This document shows, piece after piece, positions 54,595-63,927 of a stretch of DNA of 64,000 nt. Each line of letters begins with the position of its first letter. Position 1 is the first letter of the stretch. The DNA is from Actinotalea endophytica (GTDB lineage Bacteria; Actinomycetota; Actinomycetes; Actinomycetales; Cellulomonadaceae). A program made the position numbers and the translations under genes. The notes beneath the pieces are model-generated. The model was not told the origin of the DNA and searched no databases. It saw only the letters and a program-made list of their open reading frames with translations. The stretch covers positions 225,174 to 289,173 of the forward strand of contig NZ_JAOVZU010000006.1 of the NCBI RefSeq assembly GCF_025717005.1. The letters run 5' to 3'.

Positions 54595-56907
54595 CTACAC
54601 CGCGGCGGCGTCCTCGAACGGGGTGCGGGGCCTCGGGAGCGCGTCGGTGGCCTCGTCGAGCCTGGCGTCCAGCCAGACCGTCAGCGCCGACGGGGTGAGC
54701 GCCGTGGCGAACAGGAAGCCCTGCGCGGTGTCGCAGCCGAAGTCCTGCAGCAGCGCGGCGGCGGTGGCGTCCTCGACGCCTTCGGCGACGATCTGCAGAC
54801 CGAGGGAGTGGGCGAGGTCGACCGTGGAGCGGACGATCGCCGCCGCGCCGGCATCCTGGCCGATGGTCGAGATGAACGCCCGGTCGAGCTTGAGCTCGTC
54901 CACCGGGAGGTCGCGCAGGCGGGCGAGCGAGGAGTACCCCTGCCCGAAGTCGTCGATCGCGATCCGGATGCCGGCCTGGCGCAGGTGCGTGAGCACCGCC
55001 GCGGACCGGTCGGCCTCGCGCATCAGCGAGTCCTCGGTGATCTCGAGCACGAGCCGCTGCCCGGCGACGCCGTGCCGGTCGAGGGTCGCCAGCACGCGGG
55101 CGGCGAAGTCCGGGTCGGTGATGGTCTCGGTGGCGATGTTCACGGCGACCTCGAGGTCGCGGCCGGTGGCGTGCCAGGTCGCGAGCTGCACGACGGCGGC
55201 CTCGAGCACGCAGGTGGTGAGCTCGGGCATCAGGGCCGCGGCCGTGGCGAGGGGCAGGAAGGCCGCCGGCTGGATGGTCTCCGAGCCGGGCCGCTCCCAC
55301 CGCACCAGGGCCTCGACACCGACGACCCGGCCCGACGCCAGGTCGACCTTCGGCTGGTAGTGCGGGACCACCTCGCCCCCGGCGATCGCGGCGCGCAGCG
55401 CGGCGGCCCGCTGCAGCCGGTTCTCGCCCTCGGGGTCGCCGAGCGACGGGTCGTAGGTGGCGTAGGCGCCCGGGCCGGACTTCGCGCGGTCCAGCGCGAT
55501 GTCGGCCCGGCGCATCAGGAGCGCGAGCGTGGTGGCGTCGGACGGCGCGACGGCCACGCCGAGGCTCGCGGTGGGGGCGATCGTCACACCGTCCACGTGG
55601 ACCGGGTCTGCGAGGGCCCCCCGGATTCGCTCGCACAGCTCGACCGCCCGGTCGCGGTCGCCGCCGGGCAGGAGGATCGCGAACTCGTCGCCGGAGAACC
55701 GGGCGAGGAACGCGTCGTCGGCGTCCACGCAGTCGCGCAGTCGCTTCGCGACCGCGACGAGGACGTCGTCACCGGCGGCGTGGCCGAGGCTGTCGTTGAC
55801 GTCCTTGAAGCGGTCGAGGTCCGCCATGACGAGTGCGACGGACTGCCCGCTGCTCGTCGCGGCGTCCAGCACCTGACCGGCCTGCGTGACGAACGCGTGC
55901 CGGTTGGCCAGCCCGGTGAGCGTGTCGGTGCTCGCGAGCCACAGCGCCTCGTCGGCGGCGCGTCGCTCGTCGGCGAGCGTCAGGTGGAGCCGCCCGACCA
56001 TCCCGACCATCGCCGCGGTGCCGAGCAGCACGCAGACTCGCGGCATGTGACCGAGGCCGCCCGCGGCGACCACCACGATGGCGAGTCCCAGGCTGATGGT
56101 CGGACCGGCCCGAACGACCCACGCGCGCGGCGCGAGCACGGGTCGACGGGCCTGGCTGCTCCAGGCCGCGGCCACTACGAGCACGGTCGCGAGCGCCGTG
56201 AAGGCGGCGGCGACGGGTGGCGGGTCCGCAGCGCCCCGCCCGGCCAACGCGATCGCGGTGTGCGAGATCCCGATCGAGCCGACCGCGAGCAGCAGGAGCG
56301 CGAGACGCGGGTCCCGGCGCCACCCGCCGAGCATGAGGATCGTGAGCAGCAGCGATCCGAGGAGCAGGTCCGCCATCGGGGCGACGAGCAGCGCTGCCAA
56401 GGCTCCGGCTGGGCGCTCGGCGAGGTGAGTGAACCGGTCGGCGGCGCCGACGGTGAGCCCACCCAGGGCCAGGCCGAGGATCAGGGCATCGAGGCACAAC
56501 CTGGGGCACCGCAGGTGCTCGCTGCGCGGGATGAGGCGCACGATGCCCACGTACAGCAGCGGCACGGCCGCCAGGTAGCAGGCGACGCTCGGGAGCGGCG
56601 GTGGAGCGTTGCCGCCCGCGACGGCCCACGCAGCATCGCCGCAGGCAGCCGCCACGAACGCGGCCGCGAACGCCGCCCACGCCCTGCGCTCGCGGCGCAC
56701 GTACAGGCTTCGGGCCATCAGGACGAGGGCTCCACCCAGGTGCATGGCGGCGAGCAGAGCGACCAGGGGAGTGCCTCGCATGCCGACCGACGCCGATCCG
56801 GCGTAGGCGACCGCGGCGCTCGCGGTCAGTCCGACGGCGACGACCTGCCCCGTGCGGCCCGGGTACGACCGACCCCGTTGGGCGGAGTCGGTCGGATGCA
56901 GGGGCAC
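54595..56907 (-). CDS. Membrane GGDEF-EAL protein (c-di-GMP synthase/phosphodiesterase)
   Basis: 770 aa. Eight or nine hydrophobic segments fill the N-terminal 310 residues. The GGDEF domain (about 330-490) has DLDRFKDVNDSLGHAAGDDVL and the motif FSGDEF, a Ser-for-Gly variant; the inhibitory RxxD site is absent. The EAL domain (about 510-760) has VGVEALVRWERPG, NIATETITD, IDDFGQGYSSLARLR and ELKLDRAFI, so its metal ligands are present. It could make and/or break c-di-GMP. The start is GTG at 56907. It may set the c-di-GMP level sensed by the riboswitch at 14.3 kb (inference). Confidence 0.9.
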   Translation of the reverse strand: MPLHPTDSAQRGRSYPGRTGQVVAVGLTASAAVAYAGSASVGMRGTPLVALLAAMHLGGALVLMARSLYVRRERRAWAAFAAAFVAAACGDAAWAVAGGNAPPPLPSVACYLAAVPLLYVGIVRLIPRSEHLRCPRLCLDALILGLALGGLTVGAADRFTHLAERPAGALAALLVAPMADLLLGSLLLTILMLGGWRRDPRLALLLLAVGSIGISHTAIALAGRGAADPPPVAAAFTALATVLVVAAAWSSQARRPVLAPRAWVVRAGPTISLGLAIVVVAAGGLGHMPRVCVLLGTAAMVGMVGRLHLTLADERRAADEALWLASTDTLTGLANRHAFVTQAGQVLDAATSSGQSVALVMADLDRFKDVNDSLGHAAGDDVLVAVAKRLRDCVDADDAFLARFSGDEFAILLPGGDRDRAVELCERIRGALADPVHVDGVTIAPTASLGVAVAPSDATTLALLMRRADIALDRAKSGPGAYATYDPSLGDPEGENRLQRAAALRAAIAGGEVVPHYQPKVDLASGRVVGVEALVRWERPGSETIQPAAFLPLATAAALMPELTTCVLEAAVVQLATWHATGRDLEVAVNIATETITDPDFAARVLATLDRHGVAGQRLVLEITEDSLMREADRSAAVLTHLRQAGIRIAIDDFGQGYSSLARLRDLPVDELKLDRAFISTIGQDAGAAAIVRSTVDLAHSLGLQIVAEGVEDATAAALLQDFGCDTAQGFLFATALTPSALTVWLDARLDEATDALPRPRTPFEDAAAV

Positions 56908-57134
56908 GAGGGATGTATCGGCTGATCATGGCCAGGTCGTGAGGAATCGGGACATGCCCAGTCGGTCACGTTCGGGTCGAGCGCCTCGGCGCAGCCTCGT
57001 CCGGCTGGGTAGACTCGCCCGCGGCGATCCGGCCCCCGAGCAGGGTCGGGCGTCGTTGCACGGGGAGCGCGAGCAGCTCTGGGTCGGTGGCGGGTGATCG
57101 TCGTCGATCCGCGGGGGTCGATCGCGCGCTCCGA

Positions 57135-57207
57135 GCGCCTGTAGCTCAGGGGATAGAGCACCGCTCTCCTAAAGCGGGTGTCGGCAGTTCGAATCTGCCC
57201 AGGCGCA
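57135..57207 (+). tRNA. tRNA-Arg (anticodon CCT)
   Basis: A cloverleaf with a 7-bp acceptor stem (57135-57141 with 57200-57206), D arm GCTC/GAGC, anticodon stem CCGCT/AGCGG and loop CTCCTAA (57166-57172). CCT reads AGG (arginine). No encoded CCA. The 3' end is the likely attachment site of the integrase downstream. Confidence 0.95.
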
Positions 57208-57688
57208 CAGAGGTGTTATCGCAGGTGAGGGGCGGTATTGGCGCCGCGACGGCGGTCCGGCTGGTGCCCGATTTGCGGGCACTGGTCAGCCTGTGGTCAG
57301 CGACTTGTCTCAGGACGTGGACGGCCCGTCAAGGACATGGACGGACGTCTGCGGACGTTCCCGAGACTTGGAGCCCGGAGGCATCGAGGGCCCGACACGT
57401 GGTCAGGGCCTACCCGGTCCGGCAAATTGGGCCTGTAGCGGTTCTCGTGGCCGCGAGCCCCCGCCGCCGTCGGGGACGCCACCAAGGTTCTTGACGTGGA
57501 CGTACCGGGTTCGTGGCGGCTCGGCGCCCCTAGAGACGGCCCGGTCGATCAGGCGCTGGCGTCCATGCCGGTTAAGCCTGGCGCCTGCGTGAGACGCGAT
57601 GTCCTCCGCATTGGGCGCCTTCGGCGAGCTACAGCCCCACCGGGCGTTCGGCTGTCGCTAACGGCCATCGAAGTCACCAGCGTCCTGA
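57208..57688. other. Gene-free stretch between tRNA-Arg and the first accessory gene
   Basis: 481 bases with no coding-looking ORF. Several GGACG/GGACA near-repeats occur at about 57310-57352. It is somewhat less GC-rich than the neighbours. It may hold integrase or excisionase binding sites, since the element's attachment end should lie at its left edge. I see no tRNA-derived direct repeat here or further right. Confidence 0.5.
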
Positions 57689-58759
57689 CTATGTAGAACT
57701 AGCCGACGGGTCAGCGAGCGGGTAGGTGGGAAGCACCGTCAGGGGATCTGCGGGCTCCCCGTCCTCGAAGGTTGCTCGCTTGCCAGCCTGCCGGGCGACA
57801 TAGTCAAACCCGGCACGGTCAAGGGTGGTTGTCCCAAGGAGCCCCTTTGTCGGCAGGCCTCGGACGTACTCGTGGAAGTGGGCTCTATCGCCGCCGATTT
57901 CCTCGATGTAGCCGGCCAGCAGCTTCGCTGCCTCAGGCGCCGCGGGGTGCAGTAGAGGTCCGATGCGAAGATGAGCGTCGCGCAGATCTGTGAACGCCCG
58001 TTCACTGAACTCGAAGAGGTCGATGTCATCGGTCGTCTCGCGCACCTGGGTGCGGACTGCGGCGTTGGCACGGCTTGCAGCAAAGGCGCTCTTGTTGAGG
58101 TAAGCATGTACTTCCGATTCCCGCTCCGTTTCGGACCCCTCCGCGAACCTGGCGGTCATATGCAGGGTCACTAAGTCGTGCATCCCATGATGGAAGACGT
58201 TCCGCATCGAGTACATGAGTCGGTAGGCGAAACTCCCGTCGTACACCTCGGAGAAGATTGAGGCTGCGCGGGATGGGAGCGATTTGTCACCAGCCCGACT
58301 CGCGCGAGTCGTGGCGTAATCCTGGTAAAGTCTCAGAGCGGTACTGAACGCGAGGATCCGATATTCGATCAGGTGGGGCATCCACTCGTTTGGCCGCGTG
58401 TGTTCGCGGACCTGTCGACGTAGTTCGTCCCGCGCCGCACTCAGATCGCCCCAAGCGAAAGCGGGGTACCGGTCAAGCCCGCGGGTGAAACGGCAAACTT
58501 CACGATGGGCGGCTTCGACCGCCTTCCATTCTGTACGACTTAGCTCGCGGACCTCAATCCACTTGACCATGCCCGGCTGAGCGCTCTCATACCGGTAGAG
58601 CGCATGCACAATTTCGACACGCGGCTTTCCATCGGCGTCGGTGGGTACCAAGAGGCGGTCCTCTGCCGGCAACTGAGTTATGGCGTCAACCAGCTCGCGC
58701 TCAGCGTCAGCCCAACCGGGCTCGTCACCGGCCCTTTTGTCGATCGGTCCCTCTGCCAT
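57689..58759 (-). CDS. Unrecognised accessory protein with HEPN-like R-x4-H motif
   Basis: 356 aa, helical and charged, with no known domain recognised. Residues 178-200 read AYRLMYSMRNVFHHGMHDLV: the MRN-x-x-HH pattern (Arg186, His191, R-x4-H) is what HEPN-type RNases and antitoxins show at their active site. Base composition is less GC-rich than the core genes. TACCGT six bases before the ATG suggests a leaderless message. It lies between tRNA-Arg and a tyrosine recombinase, the usual slot for cargo such as phage-defence genes. The defence role is a hypothesis. Confidence 0.65.
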   Translation of the reverse strand: MAEGPIDKRAGDEPGWADAERELVDAITQLPAEDRLLVPTDADGKPRVEIVHALYRYESAQPGMVKWIEVRELSRTEWKAVEAAHREVCRFTRGLDRYPAFAWGDLSAARDELRRQVREHTRPNEWMPHLIEYRILAFSTALRLYQDYATTRASRAGDKSLPSRAASIFSEVYDGSFAYRLMYSMRNVFHHGMHDLVTLHMTARFAEGSETERESEVHAYLNKSAFAASRANAAVRTQVRETTDDIDLFEFSERAFTDLRDAHLRIGPLLHPAAPEAAKLLAGYIEEIGGDRAHFHEYVRGLPTKGLLGTTTLDRAGFDYVARQAGKRATFEDGEPADPLTVLPTYPLADPSASST

Positions 58760-58792
58760 GCGCCAACGGTAGACACTCGCTGGGGTACCTGT

Positions 58793-59929
58793 TCACGCTG
58801 AAGCGCCGGAAAGCTCGCCTGGTCCCTCGATGGCCCGCGGCGCCCCCATCAGCGGTATCACCGGTCGCTCCATCGCCTGCCACGTGGCCTCGCTGAACAG
58901 GTGCCCGTACAGGTCCATCGTCATCGTGGCGGTGGAGTGCCCGAGGATCACCTGCACGGCCTTCACGTCCGCCCCGGCCGCGATGAGCAGCGACGCCGCG
59001 GTGTGCCGGAGGTCGTGGATCGTCGTCCCTTCGATGCCGGCCCGTCGGGTCGCCTCCATCCACCCGGACCGCGCCCGGAAGTTGGTGTTCGTCCACACGG
59101 CCCCGGTCGGGCTCGGGAACAGGAACCCGCCCGGCGCGGTGAAGGCGACGCGCGTCCGCACGTACTCGTCCAGCGCCGCCGGCACCGGCACGGTCCGCGT
59201 CTGGTGCGTCTTGGTCGGCCCGAACACCGCCCCGCTCGTCCGCTTCGACTGGGTTGCGGCCCGGTGCACGCGCACCCCGAGCCCGTGTGGCGTCTGCACG
59301 ACGTCGTCGACCCGCAGCGCGGCCATCTCCGAGAACCGGCATCCCGTCGTCCCGAGGAAGAGCACGACCGGCTGGCACAGCGGGGGCACCGCCATGACCA
59401 ACCGGCCGAGCTGCTCCGGCCGCAGCCAATGCGGCTCGCGCTTGGTGCCCCCGCGGGGCAGTGCAACCATCCGCGCCACGTTCACCGACAGGCGCCGGTC
59501 GCGGATCGCGTAGTCGAACACGAGCCGCATCATCGACAGCGCCCGACGCCGGGTCGCCGTGGCCAGCCCGCGTGCGGTCAGTGCCGACATGACCCGCTCG
59601 ACGTCGGCGGCCGAGATCCCGGAGATCGGGTACGCCCCGATCTCCGGGATCACGTACTTGTCCAGCAGGAACCGTGTGGTCTCCTGGCTGCGCACCGCCA
59701 GGTGACCACGCGAGGCCTGCCACTCCTCGGCCAGCGCCGCGAACGTCATCCGCCCGCGCGCCGGGTCGATCCACGAGCCAGCGTCCAGCTTCGCGAGCTG
59801 GTCCGCCTCCCAGCGCTTGGCATCGACCCGGCGCCCGAACGACCGCTGCGCGATGACCCGGCCCTCGAAGAACACCTTCGCGCGCCAGGTCACCTTGCCC
59901 GTCGGGTGCGCCCGCCTGGTGACGGACAT
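58793..59929 (-). CDS. Phage-type tyrosine recombinase (integrase)
   Basis: 378 aa. N-terminal SAM-like core-binding domain (TFAALAEEWQASRGHLAVRS...), then the catalytic domain with the Arg in LGTTGCRFSEMAALRVDD, HDLRHTAASLLIAAG (His-x-x-Arg), LGHSTATMTMDLYGHL (His and nucleophile Tyr). An AP2-like DNA-binding start (WRAKVFFEGRVIAQRSFGRRVDAKRWEAD) is present. It should integrate and excise the element at the tRNA-Arg gene. The start overlaps the xis stop codon (ATGA), and transcription runs toward the tRNA. Confidence 0.93.
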   Translation of the reverse strand: MSVTRRAHPTGKVTWRAKVFFEGRVIAQRSFGRRVDAKRWEADQLAKLDAGSWIDPARGRMTFAALAEEWQASRGHLAVRSQETTRFLLDKYVIPEIGAYPISGISAADVERVMSALTARGLATATRRRALSMMRLVFDYAIRDRRLSVNVARMVALPRGGTKREPHWLRPEQLGRLVMAVPPLCQPVVLFLGTTGCRFSEMAALRVDDVVQTPHGLGVRVHRAATQSKRTSGAVFGPTKTHQTRTVPVPAALDEYVRTRVAFTAPGGFLFPSPTGAVWTNTNFRARSGWMEATRRAGIEGTTIHDLRHTAASLLIAAGADVKAVQVILGHSTATMTMDLYGHLFSEATWQAMERPVIPLMGAPRAIEGPGELSGASA

Positions 59930-60141
59930 CAGCGCCGCTTCGCCGGCATCGTCGGCTCGCGCTCGACCCACGACGCCGGGAGGAGGATCACCGTGCCGAG
60001 CCGCCGGTACGGGATCTGCTCGTGCTCGACCAGGTGGTACAGCGTCCGGGGCGGCACCCCGAGCACGCGCGCGGCGTCCTTCACGCGGTAGTACTGCCGG
60101 GCCGGGGTGGCGGGGACGGTGTGCTGTGCGGTGGTGGTCAT
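59929..60141 (-). CDS. Excisionase-like helix-turn-helix protein
   Basis: 70 aa. A MerR-like HTH_17 fold: YYRVKDAARVLGVPPRTLYHLVEHEQIPYRRLGTVILLPASWVERE. Such small proteins act as excisionases (recombination directionality factors). AAGGAGAAGG upstream of the ATG is a good ribosome site, and the stop overlaps the integrase start, so the two are co-translated. Confidence 0.85.
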   Translation of the reverse strand: MTTTAQHTVPATPARQYYRVKDAARVLGVPPRTLYHLVEHEQIPYRRLGTVILLPASWVEREPTMPAKRR

Positions 60142-60177
60142 GACCTTCTCCTTCTCTTTGGTTGGGTGTGGCGGTGG

Positions 60178-60543
60178 TCAGCGGCCGAGCACCGGTCCAT
60201 CGGCGGACGACGGCGGCGCTGGGGTCAAGCGGTGCGGCGCAGGCTGTGGAGGCCAGGGGTTCCGAGGTTGCTGTGGATGCACGGGCGGCACGATCGGCGC
60301 GGCGCGGCCCGGGTGGTAGGTGTCCCAGGTCTCGGTGGCGCTGGGCTCGGCGTGGCTGGTGGCGAGGATCTGCTCGAGCACCTCCCGGCCCGACGACGGC
60401 GCCTGGCCGGGCAGGCACTCGGGCTCGCCTTGGTCGACGACGACGTAGGCGCGGTTGGTGTGGCGCGAGCGCTCCGCTCCGGAAGAGCGGTGCGCGCCGT
60501 GTCGGATGGCCAACCGGCGACCCCATTGCGAGAGAGCGGGGGG
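60178..60543 (-). pseudogene. Possible truncated accessory ORF
   Basis: A frame of about 120 residues directly upstream of the xis gene, with a moderately protein-like stretch (RAYVVVDQGEPECLPGQAP) and a Pro-rich C terminus. No start codon or ribosome site is convincing and nothing is recognised. It may be the broken end of an element gene. Confidence 0.3.
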
Positions 60544-60724
60544 CCGACCTGCGGGTGCGCGGGTGTCACCTGTCCGTGCCGCAGACCCCACTGCGCCCTC
60601 GTGCTCTCGGTTCGGGGCATCGTGGCTCGGCATGGGGAGGCCGGCGACGGACGAAGTGGAGCAGGCACTGCGACTCGCGCTCGACACGCACCATCCGCGG
60701 CAGACGCCGCGTTGTGCTGCTCGC

Positions 60725-61363
60725 CTACTGGTTCTCGCGTGAGCGGTTGACGTCGGGGTGGGGCCAGCCGCGTGGGACAGGCCAGGCCGCGGCAGCTCCC
60801 AGAATCGCCAGGCCGTCGAGAGGCGCTGCGATGAATGCGCCCCCGGACGGGCCGCCGACCTCGAGGACCCACCACGAACGCGGCAGCCGCAGGGGCGCGG
60901 AGGCCATCCTGGGTGCATGCACCTGCCGCGGCGAGAGCTCAGCGGTCGGGACGGCCCGGGGGAGTCCCTGGGAGTAGCGCGCGGCGCCGGCAGCGACACT
61001 CAGCAATCCAACGTCGGGAAACCGCGGGCACCAGGTAGCGGTTCCGAACGCTGCCGCGGAGAAGCTCTCCTCTCCGCCTTCTCTCAGGTTCCGGATCGAG
61101 GCTTCGACAGACGGTGCTCGTTCGCTCAGAGGCGATCCGAGACCGAGGGAGAGCAGTCCCACCGCGAGTTCAACAGCAAAGCCCAACCCGGTGCCGATGC
61201 GGTCCGTCGACGCCGGCCCCGGGAGCGGCCAGGGCTCACCGATGGCACGCGGAGGATTGGCCTCGCTCCCGCTCGGCCGCAGAGCAACCATGGTGGGAGT
61301 TTCCCACCAGGACAGCTGGACCTGGACAAGTCCCTCGTACCCCATCCCCCTCAGGAGGTGCAC
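60725..61363 (-). CDS. Hypothetical protein, accessory
   Basis: 212 aa from a GTG at 61363 with no clear ribosome site. The sequence is mixed hydrophobic with two aromatic patches (LVQVQLSWWETPTM at the start, PLRLPRSWWVLEVGG near the end), which looks more protein-like than the overlapping frames. Third-position GC is lower than in core genes. I recognise no family, and the start is uncertain. Confidence 0.45.
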   Translation of the reverse strand: MHLLRGMGYEGLVQVQLSWWETPTMVALRPSGSEANPPRAIGEPWPLPGPASTDRIGTGLGFAVELAVGLLSLGLGSPLSERAPSVEASIRNLREGGEESFSAAAFGTATWCPRFPDVGLLSVAAGAARYSQGLPRAVPTAELSPRQVHAPRMASAPLRLPRSWWVLEVGGPSGGAFIAAPLDGLAILGAAAAWPVPRGWPHPDVNRSRENQ

Positions 61364-61380
61364 ACCACTGGTCGGTCCGT

Positions 61381-61914
61381 GTCCGTCCTCGGCGGGCTTC
61401 GCTGCGACGGCACGGCCTGCCTGTCTACAGCTACTGGGGTGCGCTCGCCATCATCTGGACTGCCTTCTGGTCGGCGGCAACCTCGCGCATCACGGCAGCC
61501 GGTGAGGCGCTCGTGTTCGTGAACCTGTTCGTCCGGACGTCGGTGCCGGCTGCCGCCGTCGCCGAGGTGTTCTCCGACAACGGGGTGTACGTGCGCACCC
61601 GCCGGGGGCATCTGGTCGGTTCGACCGCGTACCAGGGCTCGGTGCTGCAGATGGGCGTGCCCAGCAGACGCTACGCGGCCGCCGGGACGGCGATCCGTGC
61701 TTGGCTCGGCCAGCACCCGGGTCGGTCCCGCGGCCGGCCCGTCGTGGACGGTGATGGTGGCGCAGGCGAGGGGCGCCACCGCGCGAGCCCCGCGAGCCGG
61801 CGGGACGAAGGGATCGAGAGCAGGCCACGGGTCGGCGTGCTCGTGTTCCTAGGGACGTCCGCGGTCACGCCACAACTGGCCGGCCAGGTCGTTGTCGCCA
61901 TGGCGGCCCGCTGA
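61381..61914 (+). pseudogene. PH-domain-like membrane protein, apparently 5'-truncated
   Basis: The frame contains SYWGALAIIWTAFW, a membrane-helix-like segment, then ALVFVNLFVRTSVPAAAVAEVF, resembling the bacterial PH (bPH_6) fold. It ends in VVVAMAAR before a TGA. No start codon is found near the conserved part, so the 5' end seems lost or out of frame. Confidence 0.45.
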
Positions 61915-62083
61915 TCGGGAGCGTGGCTCGCAGGTCCAGAGGCTCCGGGGGCCGATCCGCCCCCGGCCCGATCCCCTCGCGCGAGCGGCGCCACACCCCG
62001 AGGCGCCGGCCGAGACGCGCACAGAGCGGCGTGGGCGCAGGGGATCTTCGGAGGCTCGGCTTCCAGTCGATCTGCGGGTTGTC

Positions 62084-62767
62084 TCAGTCTGCTCTGGCCC
62101 CTAGCAGGGCCCGCAGCTCGCTCACGAGGTGCGCGATCGCGAGCGAGTCCTGCTCGGCCGTGAGTTCGCTCAGGTCGCGACCGCGGCTCGGGCTCTCGCC
62201 GATCGCCTCGTCCATCAGTACCCACGGCCAGCCGCGCGATCCACTGCCGAGGCGTTCGGAGACGCGCCTCTGCATGGAACCACCGATGCTCTCGGGCTGC
62301 GCCATGTCGAACCCGATCACCAGCGCCACCGCCCGCTCGTAGGTCGGTCGACCAACCCACATCCCGAGCCGGTCCTCGATCACCGACAGCACGAACGACC
62401 AGGGGAACGGGTTGTCGACGACCTCGGGCGGATCGCCAGCACCCGGCCGGGCCCGCTCGGCGGGATCGGTTTCGTGGCGGAGGTAGATCCACTCCTCGTC
62501 ACCAACGAGTTCTCTGGCCGCTTCCTCGACGGCCGTGAACCTGATGGCGACGTCAGGCCCGAAGTCCGCAATGCAGTGCGTCTCCGCGAGCGAGACGCAC
62601 TCCCGCTCGACCTCACCGATGCCGCCGTCGTAGAGGAAACGTGCGGAGACCGCCTGATCCCCGGGCAGGGAGTGCAGCGCCACGGCGACACCGCGAAGGT
62701 TCGGGGTGACCTGTTCCCACAACGCTCGCTGCGCCGACAACAGGACGTCGACCCGCTCAACGCTCAC
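62084..62767 (-). CDS. Hypothetical protein with two uncharacterised segments
   Basis: 227 aa. The first half (ALWEQVTPNLRGVAVALHSL, ARFLYDGGIGEVERECVSL, EWIYLRHE) and the second half (MWVGRPTYERAVALVIGFDMA) each look like separate uncharacterised domains found in many bacteria as stand-alone proteins; some relatives sit near toxin or immunity genes. No catalytic residues are visible. Start: a GTG at 62767 is chosen over further upstream because conserved sequence begins there. Confidence 0.55.
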   Translation of the reverse strand: MSVERVDVLLSAQRALWEQVTPNLRGVAVALHSLPGDQAVSARFLYDGGIGEVERECVSLAETHCIADFGPDVAIRFTAVEEAARELVGDEEWIYLRHETDPAERARPGAGDPPEVVDNPFPWSFVLSVIEDRLGMWVGRPTYERAVALVIGFDMAQPESIGGSMQRRVSERLGSGSRGWPWVLMDEAIGESPSRGRDLSELTAEQDSLAIAHLVSELRALLGARAD

Positions 62768-63026
62768 GGAGCCCACCGTCCCACAGCTGGTGCAGGCACC
62801 GGCGGGTTCCAGGCGAGCGAGCCGAGCGGACCGCATTAAGCCCTGGCCGTCCGGCGAGGCTCCCCCCTACCGTCACGAGTGGCTCGCACGGAGCCCCGCC
62901 CGGTCGCGCGACAGCGGACCGGGCGATCACAGAAGGTCTGATGCCCGATGACGGTCCCGGTGCCGGTGAGCGGACCTCTCCGCTCGTACCCGACCCACCA
63001 CTCGTACCCGTCCAAGGAGCATCCTC

Positions 63027-63857
63027 GTGTTCGACCTTCGCATCTTCTCCATCCGTGAGTCCGGCCACCGCATCCACAACCCCCTGACCGAGGCGCAGCT
63101 CGCCGCGTTCGGCGGGGCGCTCGACCTGCCGACCGGCGCTCGCCTCCTCGACCTGGGTTGCGGATCCGGGGAGCTGTTGTCCACCTGGGCCCGCGACCAT
63201 CACGTCACCGGCCTGGGGGTGGACGCCAACCCCGACTTCATCGCCCACGCCCGCGCCCGCGCCGACGAGCTCGGAGTGACGGACTCGGTCCGCTTCGTGG
63301 AGGCCGACGCGACCGGTTACGTGGCCGACGACGCTGTGGACGTCGCGGCGTGCGTCGGCGCGACGTGGATCGGTGGTGGCCTGGCCGGCACGCTCGACCT
63401 GCTGCGCAAGAGCCTCAAGCCCGGCGGGATGCTGCTGATCGGCGAGCCGTACTGGCGCGCCGTTCCTACGACCGCGGAGGCGTTGGCAGGCTGCGGGGTG
63501 CGATCCGTCGAGGACTACCTGACCCTGCCGGACCTCCTCGCGTCGCTCGGCGGCCTGGGCTGGGACGTCGTGGAGATGGTCTGCGCCACCGAGGAGTCGT
63601 GGGATCGCTACCAGGCGCCGCAGTGGTTGGCGATGCGCCGGTGGGCGGACGCTCATCGCGGGCACGAGCTGCACGACGAGGTTCGCCGTCTGCTGGCGAC
63701 CGAGCCGCAGCAGTACGCGGCGTACACGCGCACGCATTTCGGGTGGGGGTTGTTCGCCCTGATCGCTCGACAGCCGACGAGCGCACCAGCCGACGGTGGA
63801 CAGGGCCCCAGCGGTCTTGCCGGCGTCGAAGCGGCCTCTGACCGGGCGCGCTCATGA
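63027..63857 (+). CDS. SAM-dependent methyltransferase
   Basis: 276 aa. Class I Rossmann-like: ARLLDLGCGSGELLSTWA (motif I), GLGVDANPDFIAHARARA (acidic residue of motif II), VRFVEADATGY and a late GGMLLIGEPYWRAV (motif V-VI). It uses S-adenosylmethionine to methylate an unknown small molecule; it resembles the UbiE/SmtA type. The start is GTG at 63027. The last 20 or so residues look less conserved. Confidence 0.9.
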   Translation: MFDLRIFSIRESGHRIHNPLTEAQLAAFGGALDLPTGARLLDLGCGSGELLSTWARDHHVTGLGVDANPDFIAHARARADELGVTDSVRFVEADATGYVADDAVDVAACVGATWIGGGLAGTLDLLRKSLKPGGMLLIGEPYWRAVPTTAEALAGCGVRSVEDYLTLPDLLASLGGLGWDVVEMVCATEESWDRYQAPQWLAMRRWADAHRGHELHDEVRRLLATEPQQYAAYTRTHFGWGLFALIARQPTSAPADGGQGPSGLAGVEAASDRARS

Positions 63858-63927
63858 ACCAGGACGGGGAGCGCAGAGAAGGCCCAGGCCGGGCCGGCGA
63901 CGCCGGCTCCTGAGGTGCGAGTCCTGG

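Noticed and set aside
57208..57688. Small plus-strand ORFs after tRNA-Arg
   Set aside because: They lack ribosome sites and protein-like composition and overlap each other in several frames.
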